From NCBI GenBank assembly GCA_021787595.1, contig JAJYLQ010000011.1, positions 1 through 64,000 on the forward strand: DNA of 64,000 nt, read 5' to 3'. Shown piece after piece: positions 35,196-46,389 of this stretch. The notes beneath the pieces were generated by a model. It had not been told where the DNA came from and ran no database searches. It saw nothing but the letters and a program-made list of their open reading frames with translations. The position numbers and the translations under genes are program-made. The stretch comes from Chloroflexota bacterium (GTDB lineage: Bacteria; Chloroflexota; Anaerolineae; Anaerolineales; Villigracilaceae). Each line of letters opens with the position of its first letter. Positions within the stretch are counted from its first letter, which is position 1.

Positions 35196-37979
35196 TTATG
35201 CAACAAGGTTTCTCAGCACCGTGTGGAGAATGCCGCCGTTGCGATAGTAATTTACTTCAACTTCAGTGTTGAGCAGCGCAGTGGTTTTGAATTCCACGAC
35301 TTTACCGTCCGCCTTTTTCGCTTTGACGGTGACCACACTTTTTGGCGTCATCCTGTCGCTGAGACCCACGATGTCGAAGACTTCATCGCCTTTAAGTCCA
35401 AGCGACTCCGCATTTTGGCCGTTCATGAAAGTCAAAGGCAGGATTCCCATGCCGACCAGATTCGAGCGGTGGATTCGTTCGAACGATTCAGCGATCACCG
35501 CGCGGACGCCTTGCAGGTTCGGACCTTTCGCGGCCCAGTCGCGGCTGGAACCGGTTCCGTATTCCTTGCCCGCGATGATAATGGCAGGAATGCCAGCCTG
35601 CTGGTAAAGCATAGCCGCGTCATATATCGCCATCTCTTGACCGTAGACCGTAGACCGTTGACCATCGATCTGTGCCCTTTCAAGGCCGTCCATCGTCCCA
35701 AAGTATTTCGTCCAGTTGCCTTCCTTTGGCGCGACAAGCAAATTCTTCAAACGGATATTGGCAAACGTGCCGCGCGCCATCACAAGGTCATTACCGCGCC
35801 GTGTACCATATTGGTTGAAGTCTTTCGGCTGAATGCCGCGCTCCTGCAAAAATTTCCCAGCGGGAGAATCAGCGGCGATGTTGCCCGCAGGCGAAATGTG
35901 GTCGGTCGTGATCGAGTCACCAAAAAGTCCGAGAACGCGCGCGCCTTGGATGTCGCCAACGGAAGGTACATCCAAAGTCAAAGTCTGGAAATATGGCGGA
36001 TGATGAATGTACGTCGAAGACTCGTCCCATTCGTAAATGTCGCCGCCCGAAACTTTGATGTTCTTCCACATGTCCGAGCCTTCGAAGACGCTCGCATAGC
36101 GATCCTTGAACATCTTCACATCGAGGCTCGATGCAATTGTATCGGCGATTTCTTTTTGCGTCGGCCAAATATCTTTGAGATAGACCGGGCCATCCTTGCC
36201 CTGGCCGAGCGGCTCTTTATCGAGATCAATATCAACGGTTCCGGCCAGTGCGTACGCGACGACGAGCGGCGGCGAAGCGAGGAAGTTGGCTTTGACCAGC
36301 GGATGCACGCGGCCTTCGAAGTTGCGATTGCCGGAGATGACCGCTGCCGCAACCAGATCGGACCCGGTAACGGCTTTCGCCACCTCGCCGGGAAGCGGGC
36401 CGCTGTTGCCGATGCAGGTCGTGCAGCCATACGCGACGATGTTGAATCCAAGTTTCGCCAGCGGATCAATCAAATTGGCCTGTCTGAGATATTCGGTCAC
36501 GACGCGTGAGCCGGGAGCGAGCGATGTTTTGACATAAGGCTTGACGCTCAAACCTTTTTCGACGGCCTTCTTTGCCAGCAATCCCGCGCCGATCATTACG
36601 GACGGGTTCGATGTGTTCGTGCATGAAGTGATGGCAGCAATCACCACCGCGCCATGCTTCATCTTCATCGAGCCGCCGTTCGTGCCGAACGTCGCTTCGG
36701 TGTTAATGGCTTCGGGCTTCAATTCAAAGCCGCGCTCCTTGACCGGCGCGGTCAACGCCTTTTTGAAAGTCTCTTTCAGTTCAGCCATCGGCACGCGGTC
36801 TTGCGGACGCTTGGGTCCGGCCAAGGAAGGCACAACGGACCCGAGCTCGAGCTCGAGCGTATCGGTGAATTCGGGATCAGGAGTCGAATCATCGCGGAAT
36901 AATTCCTGTTCGCGGCAATACGCTTCGACGCGTTCCACAACTTCATCGGGCCGCCCGCTTGTCTTCAAATAACGAAGCGTCTCCGCGTCAACAGGGAAAT
37001 ATCCCATCGTTGCGCCGTACTCGGGAGCCATGTTGCCAATCGTGGCGCGGTCGGTGAGCGACATGCTGTCGAGGCCGGTGCCATAGAACTCGACGAATTT
37101 GTCCACCACGCCTTTCTTGCGCAGCATTTGCGTCACAGTCAGAACCAAATCCGTTGCAGTGACGCCGTCTTTTAACCTGCCATGCAATTTGAAACCAATC
37201 ACATCCGGCAAAAGCATATCCATCGGTTGACCCAGCATCACGGCTTCCGCTTCGATTCCGCCCACGCCCCAACCCAAAACGCCGAGGCCATTGATCATCG
37301 TGGTGTGCGAGTCGGTGCCGACGAGCGTATCGGGAAAAGCCATCAAACCATCCGAAGGTTCTAAACCTTCGGATGGTTTGGTTCTTACAACTTCAGCGAG
37401 ATATTCGAGATTGACCTGATGCACGATGCCGGTCATCGGAGGAACGACGCGGAAGTTGCTGAACGCCTTTTGTCCCCATTTCAAAAATTCGTAGCGCTCG
37501 CGGTTGCGCTGGAATTCGACTTCCGCATTGCGGTTGAGCGCGTCCGCGGTGGCAAAGAAATCAACCTGCACAGAATGATCAATGACGAGATCAACCGGCA
37601 CAAGCGGATTGATCTTCTTCGGGTCGCCGCCGAGACGGGCAACGGCCGCGCGCATCGCAGCCAAATCCACAACTGCGGGCACGCCCGTGAAATCCTGCAT
37701 GATGACGCGCGCAGGCAAAAACGGAATGCCGGGGCGCGCCCTCACCCCATCCCCTCTCCCACCGGGAGAGGGAGTCCACGCGGCAATATTCTTTACATCC
37801 TCCTGCGTGATCTCCTTGTCGTTGCATTGGCGGAGGGCCGCCTCGAGCATGATGCGGATCGAGAACGGGAGCCGCTTCAAGTCCGTGAGACCCGCCTTTT
37901 GCAATGCGTCGAGCCGGTAGATCATGTATTCCCTTTTCCCCACTTTCAAAACATCACGTGCTTTAAAGAAATCGTTCAT
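35196..37979 (-). CDS. acnA: aconitate hydratase
   Basis: '[20 protein letters not shown]', '[35 protein letters not shown]', '[25 protein letters not shown]' and '[16 protein letters not shown]'; contains repeat insertions. Confidence 0.97.
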   Translation of the reverse strand: MNDFFKARDVLKVGKREYMIYRLDALQKAGLTDLKRLPFSIRIMLEAALRQCNDKEITQEDVKNIAAWTPSPGGRGDGVRARPGIPFLPARVIMQDFTGVPAVVDLAAMRAAVARLGGDPKKINPLVPVDLVIDHSVQVDFFATADALNRNAEVEFQRNRERYEFLKWGQKAFSNFRVVPPMTGIVHQVNLEYLAEVVRTKPSEGLEPSDGLMAFPDTLVGTDSHTTMINGLGVLGWGVGGIEAEAVMLGQPMDMLLPDVIGFKLHGRLKDGVTATDLVLTVTQMLRKKGVVDKFVEFYGTGLDSMSLTDRATIGNMAPEYGATMGYFPVDAETLRYLKTSGRPDEVVERVEAYCREQELFRDDSTPDPEFTDTLELELGSVVPSLAGPKRPQDRVPMAELKETFKKALTAPVKERGFELKPEAINTEATFGTNGGSMKMKHGAVVIAAITSCTNTSNPSVMIGAGLLAKKAVEKGLSVKPYVKTSLAPGSRVVTEYLRQANLIDPLAKLGFNIVAYGCTTCIGNSGPLPGEVAKAVTGSDLVAAAVISGNRNFEGRVHPLVKANFLASPPLVVAYALAGTVDIDLDKEPLGQGKDGPVYLKDIWPTQKEIADTIASSLDVKMFKDRYASVFEGSDMWKNIKVSGGDIYEWDESSTYIHHPPYFQTLTLDVPSVGDIQGARVLGLFGDSITTDHISPAGNIAADSPAGKFLQERGIQPKDFNQYGTRRGNDLVMARGTFANIRLKNLLVAPKEGNWTKYFGTMDGLERAQIDGQRSTVYGQEMAIYDAAMLYQQAGIPAIIIAGKEYGTGSSRDWAAKGPNLQGVRAVIAESFERIHRSNLVGMGILPLTFMNGQNAESLGLKGDEVFDIVGLSDRMTPKSVVTVKAKKADGKVVEFKTTALLNTEVEVNYYRNGGILHTVLRNLVA

Positions 37980-38120
37980 ATGGCTAACTCCTTTGATGGT
38001 GAAATTCGCAGGTCGTTCGAAGCATAACCCGCGTTCACCACAAAGTAAGCAGGGCACAAAGGAGCGCCTTTGTTGTCCTCTCGCCCCCGCTCTTTGGGGG
38101 TGGGGTCTTTGTGGTGTGTT

Positions 38121-39161
38121 CTACAACTTTAGATCCATCTTCAATCGTTCCACCAGTGCCGCGCGTTCCTTATCCGGCAGGAACGCGGCCTGCGCCGCGG
38201 CCAGGATGCGCTCCTTGAGCGTGTTCATCGGGACACCCAGATCATCACACGCAACGTGATATTCGTGACTCAACGTGATGCGCGAAATGCTGGGATCGTC
38301 GGTGTTGAGCGTAACATTGAGCCCGCGATCGAGCATTTGACTCAATGGATGCGATTCGAGCGCTGGCACAACACCCGATTGAAAATTGCTGGTCACACAG
38401 ACTTCAAAAGCCGTGCCGCGTTCTTTCGCAAGCCTGGTAATGTAATCATCTTCAAGTACGCGGACGCCGTGACCAATGCGTTCTGCACCAAGTTCCTCAA
38501 TAGCCTCTTTGACATTTGCTGCCGGGCCCCATTCGCCCGCGTGAATGGTAATGTGCAAGCCGGCCTGCCTCGCTTCCTTGAAAACGCCATAGAACGGCTC
38601 GGACTTGAACTCGGCCTCATTGCCAGCCAAATCCATCCCGATCAATCCGCGCTCCTGATTCTCAGCGGCCACCCACGCCACCTGTTCGGCCAGTTCGCTG
38701 CTCTCATGGCGATTGACGGATGCGATCAACCGCACGATAATGTCAAATTCCTTCGCCGCGCCCTGGGCGCTGGTGATGACCCAGTCCACCACATCGTGCA
38801 ACGGGAAGCGTTCCGCGCGGCTCAAAGCCACGGGGGTGAAGCGAAGCTCCAAATACCTGAGGTTATCTTTCGCCGCGTCTTCGATTGCTTCGCGCGTGAT
38901 GCGATGGATCACCTCCGGCGAACGATAGAACAGCCGCAGTGTATCGAACTTGGAAAGAAAATTCTGGAACGAATATTTCTCTTCCTCCTGCATCTGCACG
39001 AGATTGCTGAGATGCAGAACGTCCTCAGGGATTGTAATCCCATGCTGGCGGGCGATATCGAGCATGGTATCCAAACGCAATGTGCCCTCCAGGTGGCGAT
39101 GCAGTTCAACCTTGGGGAGGGCGCGGTAATTTGTCAGTCGTGCGGTCACTCGGTCGGACAT
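38121..39161 (-). CDS. add: adenosine deaminase family protein
   Basis: 'LPKVELHRHLEGTLR', 'HAGEWG', 'RIGHGVRVLED' and 'LNTDDPSIS'. Confidence 0.93.
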   Translation of the reverse strand: MSDRVTARLTNYRALPKVELHRHLEGTLRLDTMLDIARQHGITIPEDVLHLSNLVQMQEEEKYSFQNFLSKFDTLRLFYRSPEVIHRITREAIEDAAKDNLRYLELRFTPVALSRAERFPLHDVVDWVITSAQGAAKEFDIIVRLIASVNRHESSELAEQVAWVAAENQERGLIGMDLAGNEAEFKSEPFYGVFKEARQAGLHITIHAGEWGPAANVKEAIEELGAERIGHGVRVLEDDYITRLAKERGTAFEVCVTSNFQSGVVPALESHPLSQMLDRGLNVTLNTDDPSISRITLSHEYHVACDDLGVPMNTLKERILAAAQAAFLPDKERAALVERLKMDLKL

Positions 39162-39181
39162 ACCTGTAATTATTTCCAGAC

Positions 39182-39354
39182 GTCATTGCGAGTGGCGCCC
39201 CCGCTTGCGCGGGATCTTCGACTTGGCGCCACGTGGCAATCCGCGTTTTCGATCAAACAATTGTTTGAAGGTTGCTTGAGATTGCCGTATGGCCTTGGTC
39301 TCGATACGTGGCGCTTTTAGCGCCACTACTCGACCAGCGGCGGTTCGCAATGAC
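39182..39354. repeat. MITE-like interspersed repeat (GTCATTGCGAG...TTCGCAATGAC)
   Basis: First ~60 bp nearly identical to 12374 ff.; same terminal inverted repeats. Confidence 0.85.
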
Positions 39355-39360
39355 AATTCA

Positions 39361-42300
39361 TCAATGTCGCTTTCGTTTCTTCTTGCCGCCTTCGACTTGT
39401 GCCGGCGCGGATTGCGCCGCGACAGGCGTTTCGGATACCTCGGTCGGTGTGATCTCGATGTGCCGCGGCTGGTACGAGAACACACGTCCGATCACGGCGG
39501 CGCGCACGTCGGACAACAATTGCTGGAATAATTCAGAAGCTCGGCCTTTGTATTGTACCAGCGGGTCGCGCTGTGCGTAAGCCTCCAGGCCAATCGAGAC
39601 TCTCAAGGCCTCGACTTTCGTCAAATATTCGACCCACAACTCTGTGATGGAAGACAAAAGCAACTGGCGTTTGACTTCATTCAGGATGTAGGAGCCGATG
39701 GCCTGGATCAACTTCTCCCGGTCGGACTCGCTCAAAGCGGACACCGGTTCATTGAGCCAATCTTCGCCTGATCCTTCGACTTCGGGCGCCGCTTCGCTCT
39801 GCCCTCCGCTCAGGACTTGCGCGGCAGGACCGAAGTCCGCGAGGCGTGTGGCATTTTGACTTAGCTGCGCGTACTCGCGCTGTCCCCACGCGGTTTGCAA
39901 AGCCGACTCAGCCTGATCCAAATGTTCAAGCACCGCATCGGTAACATCTTCCGCTGTTCGATTCTCGAGCAAATGTGCCGCAAGATAGATATAACTAAAA
40001 CGATTGAAAAGCTGGCGGATCTGGCGATGTGTGCGCTGGTCGAACATCGTGCGCGCGCCCTGCGAGAGCGACAACAACAATCGGAGTTTGCTGGTGTCAT
40101 CCCTCACCCCTTCATCTCCTCTCCCAGTGGGAGAGGGGTCAGAGGTGAGAGCTGGCTCGCGCTGTAACAACTCATCCACATCTCGATCCACCTGCGAAGT
40201 CAATCGCTCGCGCTGGCGCTGCATCAAATCGCGGGATGCGGCCATGATCTGATTCGCAGCATCATCCCAGCTTTCGGCTTCGATCTTTTGTCCGAGCGGC
40301 TCACCGAGGCGGCGCTCGATCGCACCGGCCACGCGGCTGGCGTTGATGCCGATCAGATTCGCTTCGACATATTCTTCCAGCCACTTTTTGAATTCATCCG
40401 GGTCTTCAGTAAACAAACGCGATTGCTCGCCGTTCAAACGCAATTGAAAATGGATCAAACCACTTAATTCTTCCGCGGCTTTTTGCGGGCGGACTTGTTC
40501 TTCTGAATCGCGCAAGCCCTGGAAGTAAGCATCCAGCGCGTCGGCGCGCTCGGCGATCTGATTGTCGAGAGTCTCTTCGGTTTTGTCAATCAAAGATTCG
40601 ATGGCGCGCAGCGTGTGTGTCTGCTCGGCTTCGATGGCGCGCTCGACCAATTTAACGGTGGCCGTTTTGAGATCCGAGCCCGATGCGCTCGTATCGAATT
40701 CATCGAGGACGAGTTTCAATCCGAACGTCGGAATCAATTTGCCTTCCGACTCGAACGGCGGTTGGACTCCTTCAAGCCAGGCGATCAATTTCCACGGGCC
40801 TTCCTCATCCGCCCGCCCTGCGTTCTTCAGGGTCAGTCCGAGTTCGACGCGCTTCTCCACTTCGGATTCCAGCATCTCAGCCACATCTTCGGTCAAATCC
40901 TGCTTGACGAAGATTCGATCACGCTGGGAATAGATTTGTTCGCGCTGTTTGTTGAGCACATCGTCGTATTCGAGCAGATGTTTGCGGACATCGAAGTTGG
41001 CGCCCTCGACGCGGTGCTGCGATGACTCGATGATGCCGCTGACCATGCGCGCTTCGAGCGGAAGCGAGTCATCCACTTTGAGACGCTGCATCAAACCGCT
41101 GACCTGGTCGCCGCCGAAGAGCCGCATGAGATCATCTTCGAGCGAGAGATAAAAACGCGACGAACCGGGATCGCCCTGGCGCGCAGAACGCCCGCGCAAT
41201 TGATTGTCAATGCGGCGCGCTTCATGTCGCTCTGAGCCGATCACATGCAGGCCGCCCAACTGCTTGACGCGTTCCATGTCTTCGAAATATTGCAGGAAAA
41301 GTTTGACCTCGCTTTCGTAGAGGCCGTAAAGCGACGGGTCAACTTTTTGCAAAGCCTGGCGGCGTTCCTCGAGCGGCATGTCGAACGGATCTTCGTAACC
41401 TGCGCGGCGCAAAACGCGATTGACCGCCGAGATGACTTCTTCCGCGAGCTCGCCGCCGAGTTTGATATCCACGCCGCGTCCTGCCATGTTGGTGGCAATG
41501 GTCACCGCGCCGAACGCGCCTGCTCCGGCGATGATCTGCGATTCTTCCGTGTGCTTGCGCGCATTCAAGACCTGATGCGGCACACCGGCCTGCAAAATCG
41601 TTTTCAGCCGGTCCGTTGATTCTTCGGTCAGGCTGAGGATTTCAAGAAGCGTTGCGAAGTTCGCCGGGTCATCGAGACTGATGCTCGTCATTCCCCCCAC
41701 CCCTTCCCCTCTCCCGTTGGGAGAGGGCAGGGTGAGGGCGAATTTGCGCAAAGCATCCGGCGTGATCGTCTCCAGCGGCTCATTGAACGGCTGGAGTTCA
41801 GGAATCAAACGGCCGTCTTCCTCGCGATGATTTGAGTTTATGAATCCATGCCGGACCAATGCGACCTGCAGCATGCGCCGGATCGGCTCGGCGCGCAAAC
41901 GATTGGACAAACGATCCGATGATTCGACCGATGTCGTACCGACCAGCATTGGCCGTCCCAGTGCGTGATAGCGCACGATCTCCATCACAATGGAACGCAG
42001 TTTTGATTCAGCGGTTCGATAAATAACATCGGGATAATCTTTGCGGCGAAAATAAATTGGTTGATCGCCATCATCACGTTTGGAATAGTATGAATATTGA
42101 TATCCCTCTTCATCCTTCGCTTTGACTTCAACCAGCGGCGTATCTTTTCCAAAAGCCTGATATTCCAGATTGGTCGGGATGGGCGTGACTTCAAGTTTAT
42201 AGATTTTGCTGAACTCCTCGGCCTCGGTCAGCGCCGTACCGGTCATGCCCGCCAGCTTTTTATACATGCGAAAATAATTTTGCAGCGTGATGGTCGCGTA

Positions 42301-43515
42301 CGTGACGTTTTCCGGCTCGATGCGGACACCCTCTTTGGCCTCGACCGCCTGATGCAAGCCGTCCGACCATCTTCGTCCGGGCATGAGGCGGCCCGTGAAC
42401 TCATCCACGATGATGACCTTGCCGCCCTGCACAAGATAATCCTTGTTACGTTTGAACAGGAACTGGGCGCGCATCGCCTGTTCGAGGAAGCCCGTCAAAT
42501 GCGCCTGCTCCGGCGTGACATCTTCGGGCCGGTCCGGATCCATGAGCGGCTGGCCGATTAATTGTTCCGCGTGCGCCACCCCGGCTTCGGTCAGATTGAC
42601 GGCGCGGTCTTTTTCGTTGGCTTCGTAATCCTCGGCCTTGAGCTGCTTGACGACCTGTGCCATCCTGCCATACCATTCCAGCTCGCCCTGTGCCGGGCCG
42701 GAGATGATGAGCGGCGTGCGCGCTTCATCAATCAGCACGTTGTCCACTTCGTCCACGATGGCGTAATGATGTCCGCGTTGGACGCGTTCATCGAGGCGCA
42801 TGGTCATGTTGTCGCGCAGATAATCGAAACCGAATTCGGAGTTGGTTCCGTAGGTGATGTCGGCGCGATACGCTTCGATGCGATCCACAAGCCGCAGATG
42901 ATGCTGGTCTTCGTGCGGCGACTCTTTTTCGAAATCCACCAGATACGCTTTCTTGCCGTTCTCGGTGGCAGCGGCCATCTGCAAAACGCCGACCGAAAGT
43001 CCGAGCATGTGAAAGATCGGAGCCATCCAGCGCGCATCGCGCCGCGCCAGATAATCGTTGACCGTGATGAGATGCACGCCGCGGCCGGTGAGCGCGTCGA
43101 GATACAGCGGCAGTGTCGCAACCAGCGTCTTGCCTTCGCCGGTTTTCATCTCGGCGATGCTGCCGCGGTGCAGAACGATCCCGCCGATCAATTGAACGTC
43201 ATAATGACGCAGGCCAATCGTCCGTTTGGACGCTTCGCGCACAGCAGCAAAGGCTTCAGGCAGAATCTCCTCGAGCGCATCCTGCTCGGCTTCAAACTCA
43301 CCCTCATCCCTTTCCCCTCTCCCAATATTGGGAGAGGGGCTGGGGTGAGGAAGTTTCGCTTTGAACTCGTCCGTTTTGGCGCGCAGGGCATCGTCGCTCA
43401 ACTTCTCGAATTCGGCTTCGAGCGCGTTTACCTGTTCAGCCTCTTCGCTTAATTTTTCGATTTCGCGCTGGTGCGGGCGGCTCCCAGCGACTACTTTTAC
43501 GAATTTTCCAAGCAT
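39361..43515 (-). CDS. secA: preprotein translocase ATPase SecA
   Basis: '[20 protein letters not shown]', 'FDYLRDNM', '[21 protein letters not shown]', '[14 protein letters not shown]' and '[27 protein letters not shown]'. Internal start [11 protein letters not shown]. Confidence 0.97.
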   Translation of the reverse strand: MLGKFVKVVAGSRPHQREIEKLSEEAEQVNALEAEFEKLSDDALRAKTDEFKAKLPHPSPSPNIGRGERDEGEFEAEQDALEEILPEAFAAVREASKRTIGLRHYDVQLIGGIVLHRGSIAEMKTGEGKTLVATLPLYLDALTGRGVHLITVNDYLARRDARWMAPIFHMLGLSVGVLQMAAATENGKKAYLVDFEKESPHEDQHHLRLVDRIEAYRADITYGTNSEFGFDYLRDNMTMRLDERVQRGHHYAIVDEVDNVLIDEARTPLIISGPAQGELEWYGRMAQVVKQLKAEDYEANEKDRAVNLTEAGVAHAEQLIGQPLMDPDRPEDVTPEQAHLTGFLEQAMRAQFLFKRNKDYLVQGGKVIIVDEFTGRLMPGRRWSDGLHQAVEAKEGVRIEPENVTYATITLQNYFRMYKKLAGMTGTALTEAEEFSKIYKLEVTPIPTNLEYQAFGKDTPLVEVKAKDEEGYQYSYYSKRDDGDQPIYFRRKDYPDVIYRTAESKLRSIVMEIVRYHALGRPMLVGTTSVESSDRLSNRLRAEPIRRMLQVALVRHGFINSNHREEDGRLIPELQPFNEPLETITPDALRKFALTLPSPNGRGEGVGGMTSISLDDPANFATLLEILSLTEESTDRLKTILQAGVPHQVLNARKHTEESQIIAGAGAFGAVTIATNMAGRGVDIKLGGELAEEVISAVNRVLRRAGYEDPFDMPLEERRQALQKVDPSLYGLYESEVKLFLQYFEDMERVKQLGGLHVIGSERHEARRIDNQLRGRSARQGDPGSSRFYLSLEDDLMRLFGGDQVSGLMQRLKVDDSLPLEARMVSGIIESSQHRVEGANFDVRKHLLEYDDVLNKQREQIYSQRDRIFVKQDLTEDVAEMLESEVEKRVELGLTLKNAGRADEEGPWKLIAWLEGVQPPFESEGKLIPTFGLKLVLDEFDTSASGSDLKTATVKLVERAIEAEQTHTLRAIESLIDKTEETLDNQIAERADALDAYFQGLRDSEEQVRPQKAAEELSGLIHFQLRLNGEQSRLFTEDPDEFKKWLEEYVEANLIGINASRVAGAIERRLGEPLGQKIEAESWDDAANQIMAASRDLMQRQRERLTSQVDRDVDELLQREPALTSDPSPTGRGDEGVRDDTSKLRLLLSLSQGARTMFDQRTHRQIRQLFNRFSYIYLAAHLLENRTAEDVTDAVLEHLDQAESALQTAWGQREYAQLSQNATRLADFGPAAQVLSGGQSEAAPEVEGSGEDWLNEPVSALSESDREKLIQAIGSYILNEVKRQLLLSSITELWVEYLTKVEALRVSIGLEAYAQRDPLVQYKGRASELFQQLLSDVRAAVIGRVFSYQPRHIEITPTEVSETPVAAQSAPAQVEGGKKKRKRH

Positions 43516-43683
43516 AATTGCCTTTCGGCGGGGGATTATAACAGAGGGGAATTGGAGGAATATAAGAAAACGCATTTCGGCAAGGACCATCATTCACAGG
43601 CAGACTCCCGGATTTCACGGCGCGGTTGACCGCCGCGAACCTCCTTCATCCAAACTTCATCTTTCCGCTATACTATTCGTGCT

Positions 43684-44370
43684 ATGCGGATTCTGCTCGT
43701 CGAAGATGAACCGAAAATCTCGGCTTATGTCAAGCGCGGACTGGAAGAATCGGGCCACGCGGTGGATGCGGTGTACACGGGCCGCGACGCGCTGGATTGG
43801 GCCGCCGCCGCGGTTTATGATTTGATCATCCTCGATATTCTCCTGCCTCAAGTGGATGGCTTGACGGTTTGCCGCGAGTTGCGCGCCGGCAGGAACCGCA
43901 CGCCGGTTTTGATGCTGACCGCCCGTGATACGGTGGACGACCGCGTCAGCGGCCTGGATGCCGGCGCGGATGATTACCTCGTCAAGCCGTTCGCCATGAA
44001 GGAATTGCTGGCGCGTGTCCGCGCCCTCGCCCGCCGCGTGAACGAAGCGCCCAAGTTCGCGATGTTGGCACTGGCCGACCTGATGCTCGATCCTTCCGCG
44101 CATCGCGTGACCCGCGCCGGCAAGGTGATTCAACTGCCCGCCAAGGAGTTTTCCATCCTGGAATATCTGCTCCGCAACGCCGGGCGCGTGCTCACCCGCA
44201 CGATGATCGCCGAGCACGTCTGGAATTACGATTCCTATAACCAGTCCAATGTCGTGGACGTTTACATCCGCAATCTGCGCCGTAAAATGGATGACCTGTT
44301 CGAGCCAAAGCTCATTCACACGATTTGTAATGTAGGTTACCGTCTCTCTGTCGAGGCTGATGAAAATTAG
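43684..44370 (+). CDS. OmpR-family response regulator
   Basis: 'MRILLVEDEPKISAYVKRGLEE', 'DLIILDILLPQVDGL' and a C-terminal winged helix 'VDVYIRNLRRKMD'. Confidence 0.95.
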   Translation: MRILLVEDEPKISAYVKRGLEESGHAVDAVYTGRDALDWAAAAVYDLIILDILLPQVDGLTVCRELRAGRNRTPVLMLTARDTVDDRVSGLDAGADDYLVKPFAMKELLARVRALARRVNEAPKFAMLALADLMLDPSAHRVTRAGKVIQLPAKEFSILEYLLRNAGRVLTRTMIAEHVWNYDSYNQSNVVDVYIRNLRRKMDDLFEPKLIHTICNVGYRLSVEADEN

Positions 44371-45739
44371 GTCGCTGCGTTTTCGCCTGGCATTATGGGT
44401 GGGCGGCTTCCTGCTTGCCTCGCTCCTGCTTTTTGGCGTGTATGTGTACGTGAGCATGTCGAACAATCTCAACGCCGCGCTGGATGACGCCCTGCGTTCG
44501 AACGCCGTGCAGGCAATGGGGACGGTCAACGTGAACAACGACCAGATCGTTTTGCCGGATGGTCTCGCTGAAAACAGCAGTGACGCCGAATCCGCGCAGG
44601 CGCGCGGATTCACGGTGCGCTTTCTGGATGCAAAGGGCACCCTGCTTGGGGGCTTCGGCGCGAATTGGACTACGCCTCTGCCCGCCGCCCCAACCGGCAA
44701 ACAAGCTTCCTTCACCACCGTCACAAGCGGAAACAGGGAACCCGATGCCCGCGTTTATACCCTGCCGATCACGGACAACAACCGGATCGTTGGATACGTT
44801 CAAACCTCGCAAAGCCTCGAAGCCATCCAGCAAACCCTCGAACGTTTGCAGCTTTCCCTTTTGCTAGGCATTCCCTTCCTTACGCTCCTCGCCGCTCTGG
44901 GCGGATATTTCCTGGCGGGACGCGCTCTCGCACCGGTGGATGCCATCACCCGCACGGCGCGGCGCATCTCGGCGGAGGATTTGTCAGCCCGCCTCCACCT
45001 GCCCGATAACGGCGACGAAGTGGGACGGCTCGCCTCCACCTTCGACGATATGCTGGCGCGGCTCGACGATTCCTTCCGCCGCGAGCGGCAATTCACCTCC
45101 GATGCCTCACATGAACTCCGCACGCCGCTGGCAGCCATGCAGACCATCATCGGCGTAACACGCTCACAGAAACGCCGCGCTGCGGAGTACGAACAGGCAC
45201 TGGACGATTTAGGTGAGGAGACGGGCCGCCTGAGAGCCATGACCGAAAACCTGTTGATGCTGGCGCGCGGCGAACAACCGGTCGAGGCGCAACGGGAACG
45301 CGTGGACTTGTCGTCCTTGCTGTCCGATGTGGCTGAATCGCTTGCGCCGCTGGCTGATTCAAAAGGTCTGAAGCTGGAGTGCCGCGCCAGCCCTAATATA
45401 ACGGTGCAAGGCGACCGGGACGCGTTGATTCGGCTCTTCGTCAATTTGGCGGATAACGCCATCAAGTTCACCGAGTCCGGCGGCGTCACGCTGTCCGCAC
45501 AGTTGAACGGGAAAAATATCCGCGTCGCAGTGGCGGATACCGGAAAGGGCATTCCTCTCAAACACTTGGAGTACATCTTCGACCGTTTTTACCGCGTCGA
45601 CTCATCACGCGCACAAACCGGCGCGGGGCTGGGATTGGCAATTGCGTTGCAGATTGCCCGCGCACATGGCGGGGATGTTGCGGTGAAAAGCGAATTGGGC
45701 AGGGGCACAACGTTTTGGGTGACATTGCCCGCCTCGTAA
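44360..45739 (+). CDS. HAMP sensor histidine kinase
   Basis: Two TM segments, HAMP, 'FTSDASHELRTPLAAMQTI' and 'VADTGKGIPLKHLEYIFDRFYRVDSSRAQTGAGLGLAIA'. Confidence 0.95.
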   Translation: MKIRSLRFRLALWVGGFLLASLLLFGVYVYVSMSNNLNAALDDALRSNAVQAMGTVNVNNDQIVLPDGLAENSSDAESAQARGFTVRFLDAKGTLLGGFGANWTTPLPAAPTGKQASFTTVTSGNREPDARVYTLPITDNNRIVGYVQTSQSLEAIQQTLERLQLSLLLGIPFLTLLAALGGYFLAGRALAPVDAITRTARRISAEDLSARLHLPDNGDEVGRLASTFDDMLARLDDSFRRERQFTSDASHELRTPLAAMQTIIGVTRSQKRRAAEYEQALDDLGEETGRLRAMTENLLMLARGEQPVEAQRERVDLSSLLSDVAESLAPLADSKGLKLECRASPNITVQGDRDALIRLFVNLADNAIKFTESGGVTLSAQLNGKNIRVAVADTGKGIPLKHLEYIFDRFYRVDSSRAQTGAGLGLAIALQIARAHGGDVAVKSELGRGTTFWVTLPAS

Positions 45740-45827
45740 TTTCACTTCACGACGGCTTCATTTACACAATCTAGAATGACGGCATCAACAGCAAGCGGCT
45801 GTTGAAATTCAGAAAGGAGTTCTAAAA

Positions 45828-46235
45828 ATGAAAATCAACCGCTTTATCGCTTTGGCTGCTGTTGCCCTGCTCGTGGTGGGCGCGATGGGAGCCATGGCAA
45901 CCCGCTCGTTCGCGCTGGGTACGCAAACCGCCGCCGGGACGCAGGCGCCCGCATCCATTGTCACTCAATCCCCGGCTTGCGCGCAGGATCAGGCGGACGG
46001 CACGGAAGTGAAATCGTCCGCTGACACGGATAACGTTGACCTGCAATGCGGCGACCAGACTACTTTGGATAGCAGCTCGACAGTTGCGGAAACCGTCGGC
46101 AGTGCGGAAGCGCCCGCTGGCGTAGAATCTGCCAGCGCAGAGACCGCCGGCGAAGCCCAGCCCTCCGATGGTCCGAACGGTCCCTCCGTTCAGATTGATC
46201 AATCCGGACAGAGCGATGGACAGTTTGGGCAATAA
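45828..46235 (+). CDS. small secreted low-complexity protein
   Basis: N-terminal signal peptide; Ser/Gly/Gln/Ala-rich; RBS AAAGGAG. Confidence 0.6.
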   Translation: MKINRFIALAAVALLVVGAMGAMATRSFALGTQTAAGTQAPASIVTQSPACAQDQADGTEVKSSADTDNVDLQCGDQTTLDSSSTVAETVGSAEAPAGVESASAETAGEAQPSDGPNGPSVQIDQSGQSDGQFGQ

Positions 46236-46264
46236 CCTGACACAGCAGCACGCAGGATAAGACG

Positions 46265-46298
46265 ATCGAGCCGCGGCATCAAAGTGCCGCGGCTCGAT
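46265..46298. terminator. perfect 14-bp-stem hairpin (terminator-like, no U-tract)
   Basis: ATCGAGCCGCGGCA-TCAAAG-TGCCGCGGCTCGAT. Confidence 0.5.
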
Positions 46299-46389
46299 CT
46301 GTCCGCCACAGCGCCAGAATATGTCGATTCCTGCCCTGTAACTTACGGCGGCAGCCATCGTCTTGATTACATCAACACAGGCATATTTT

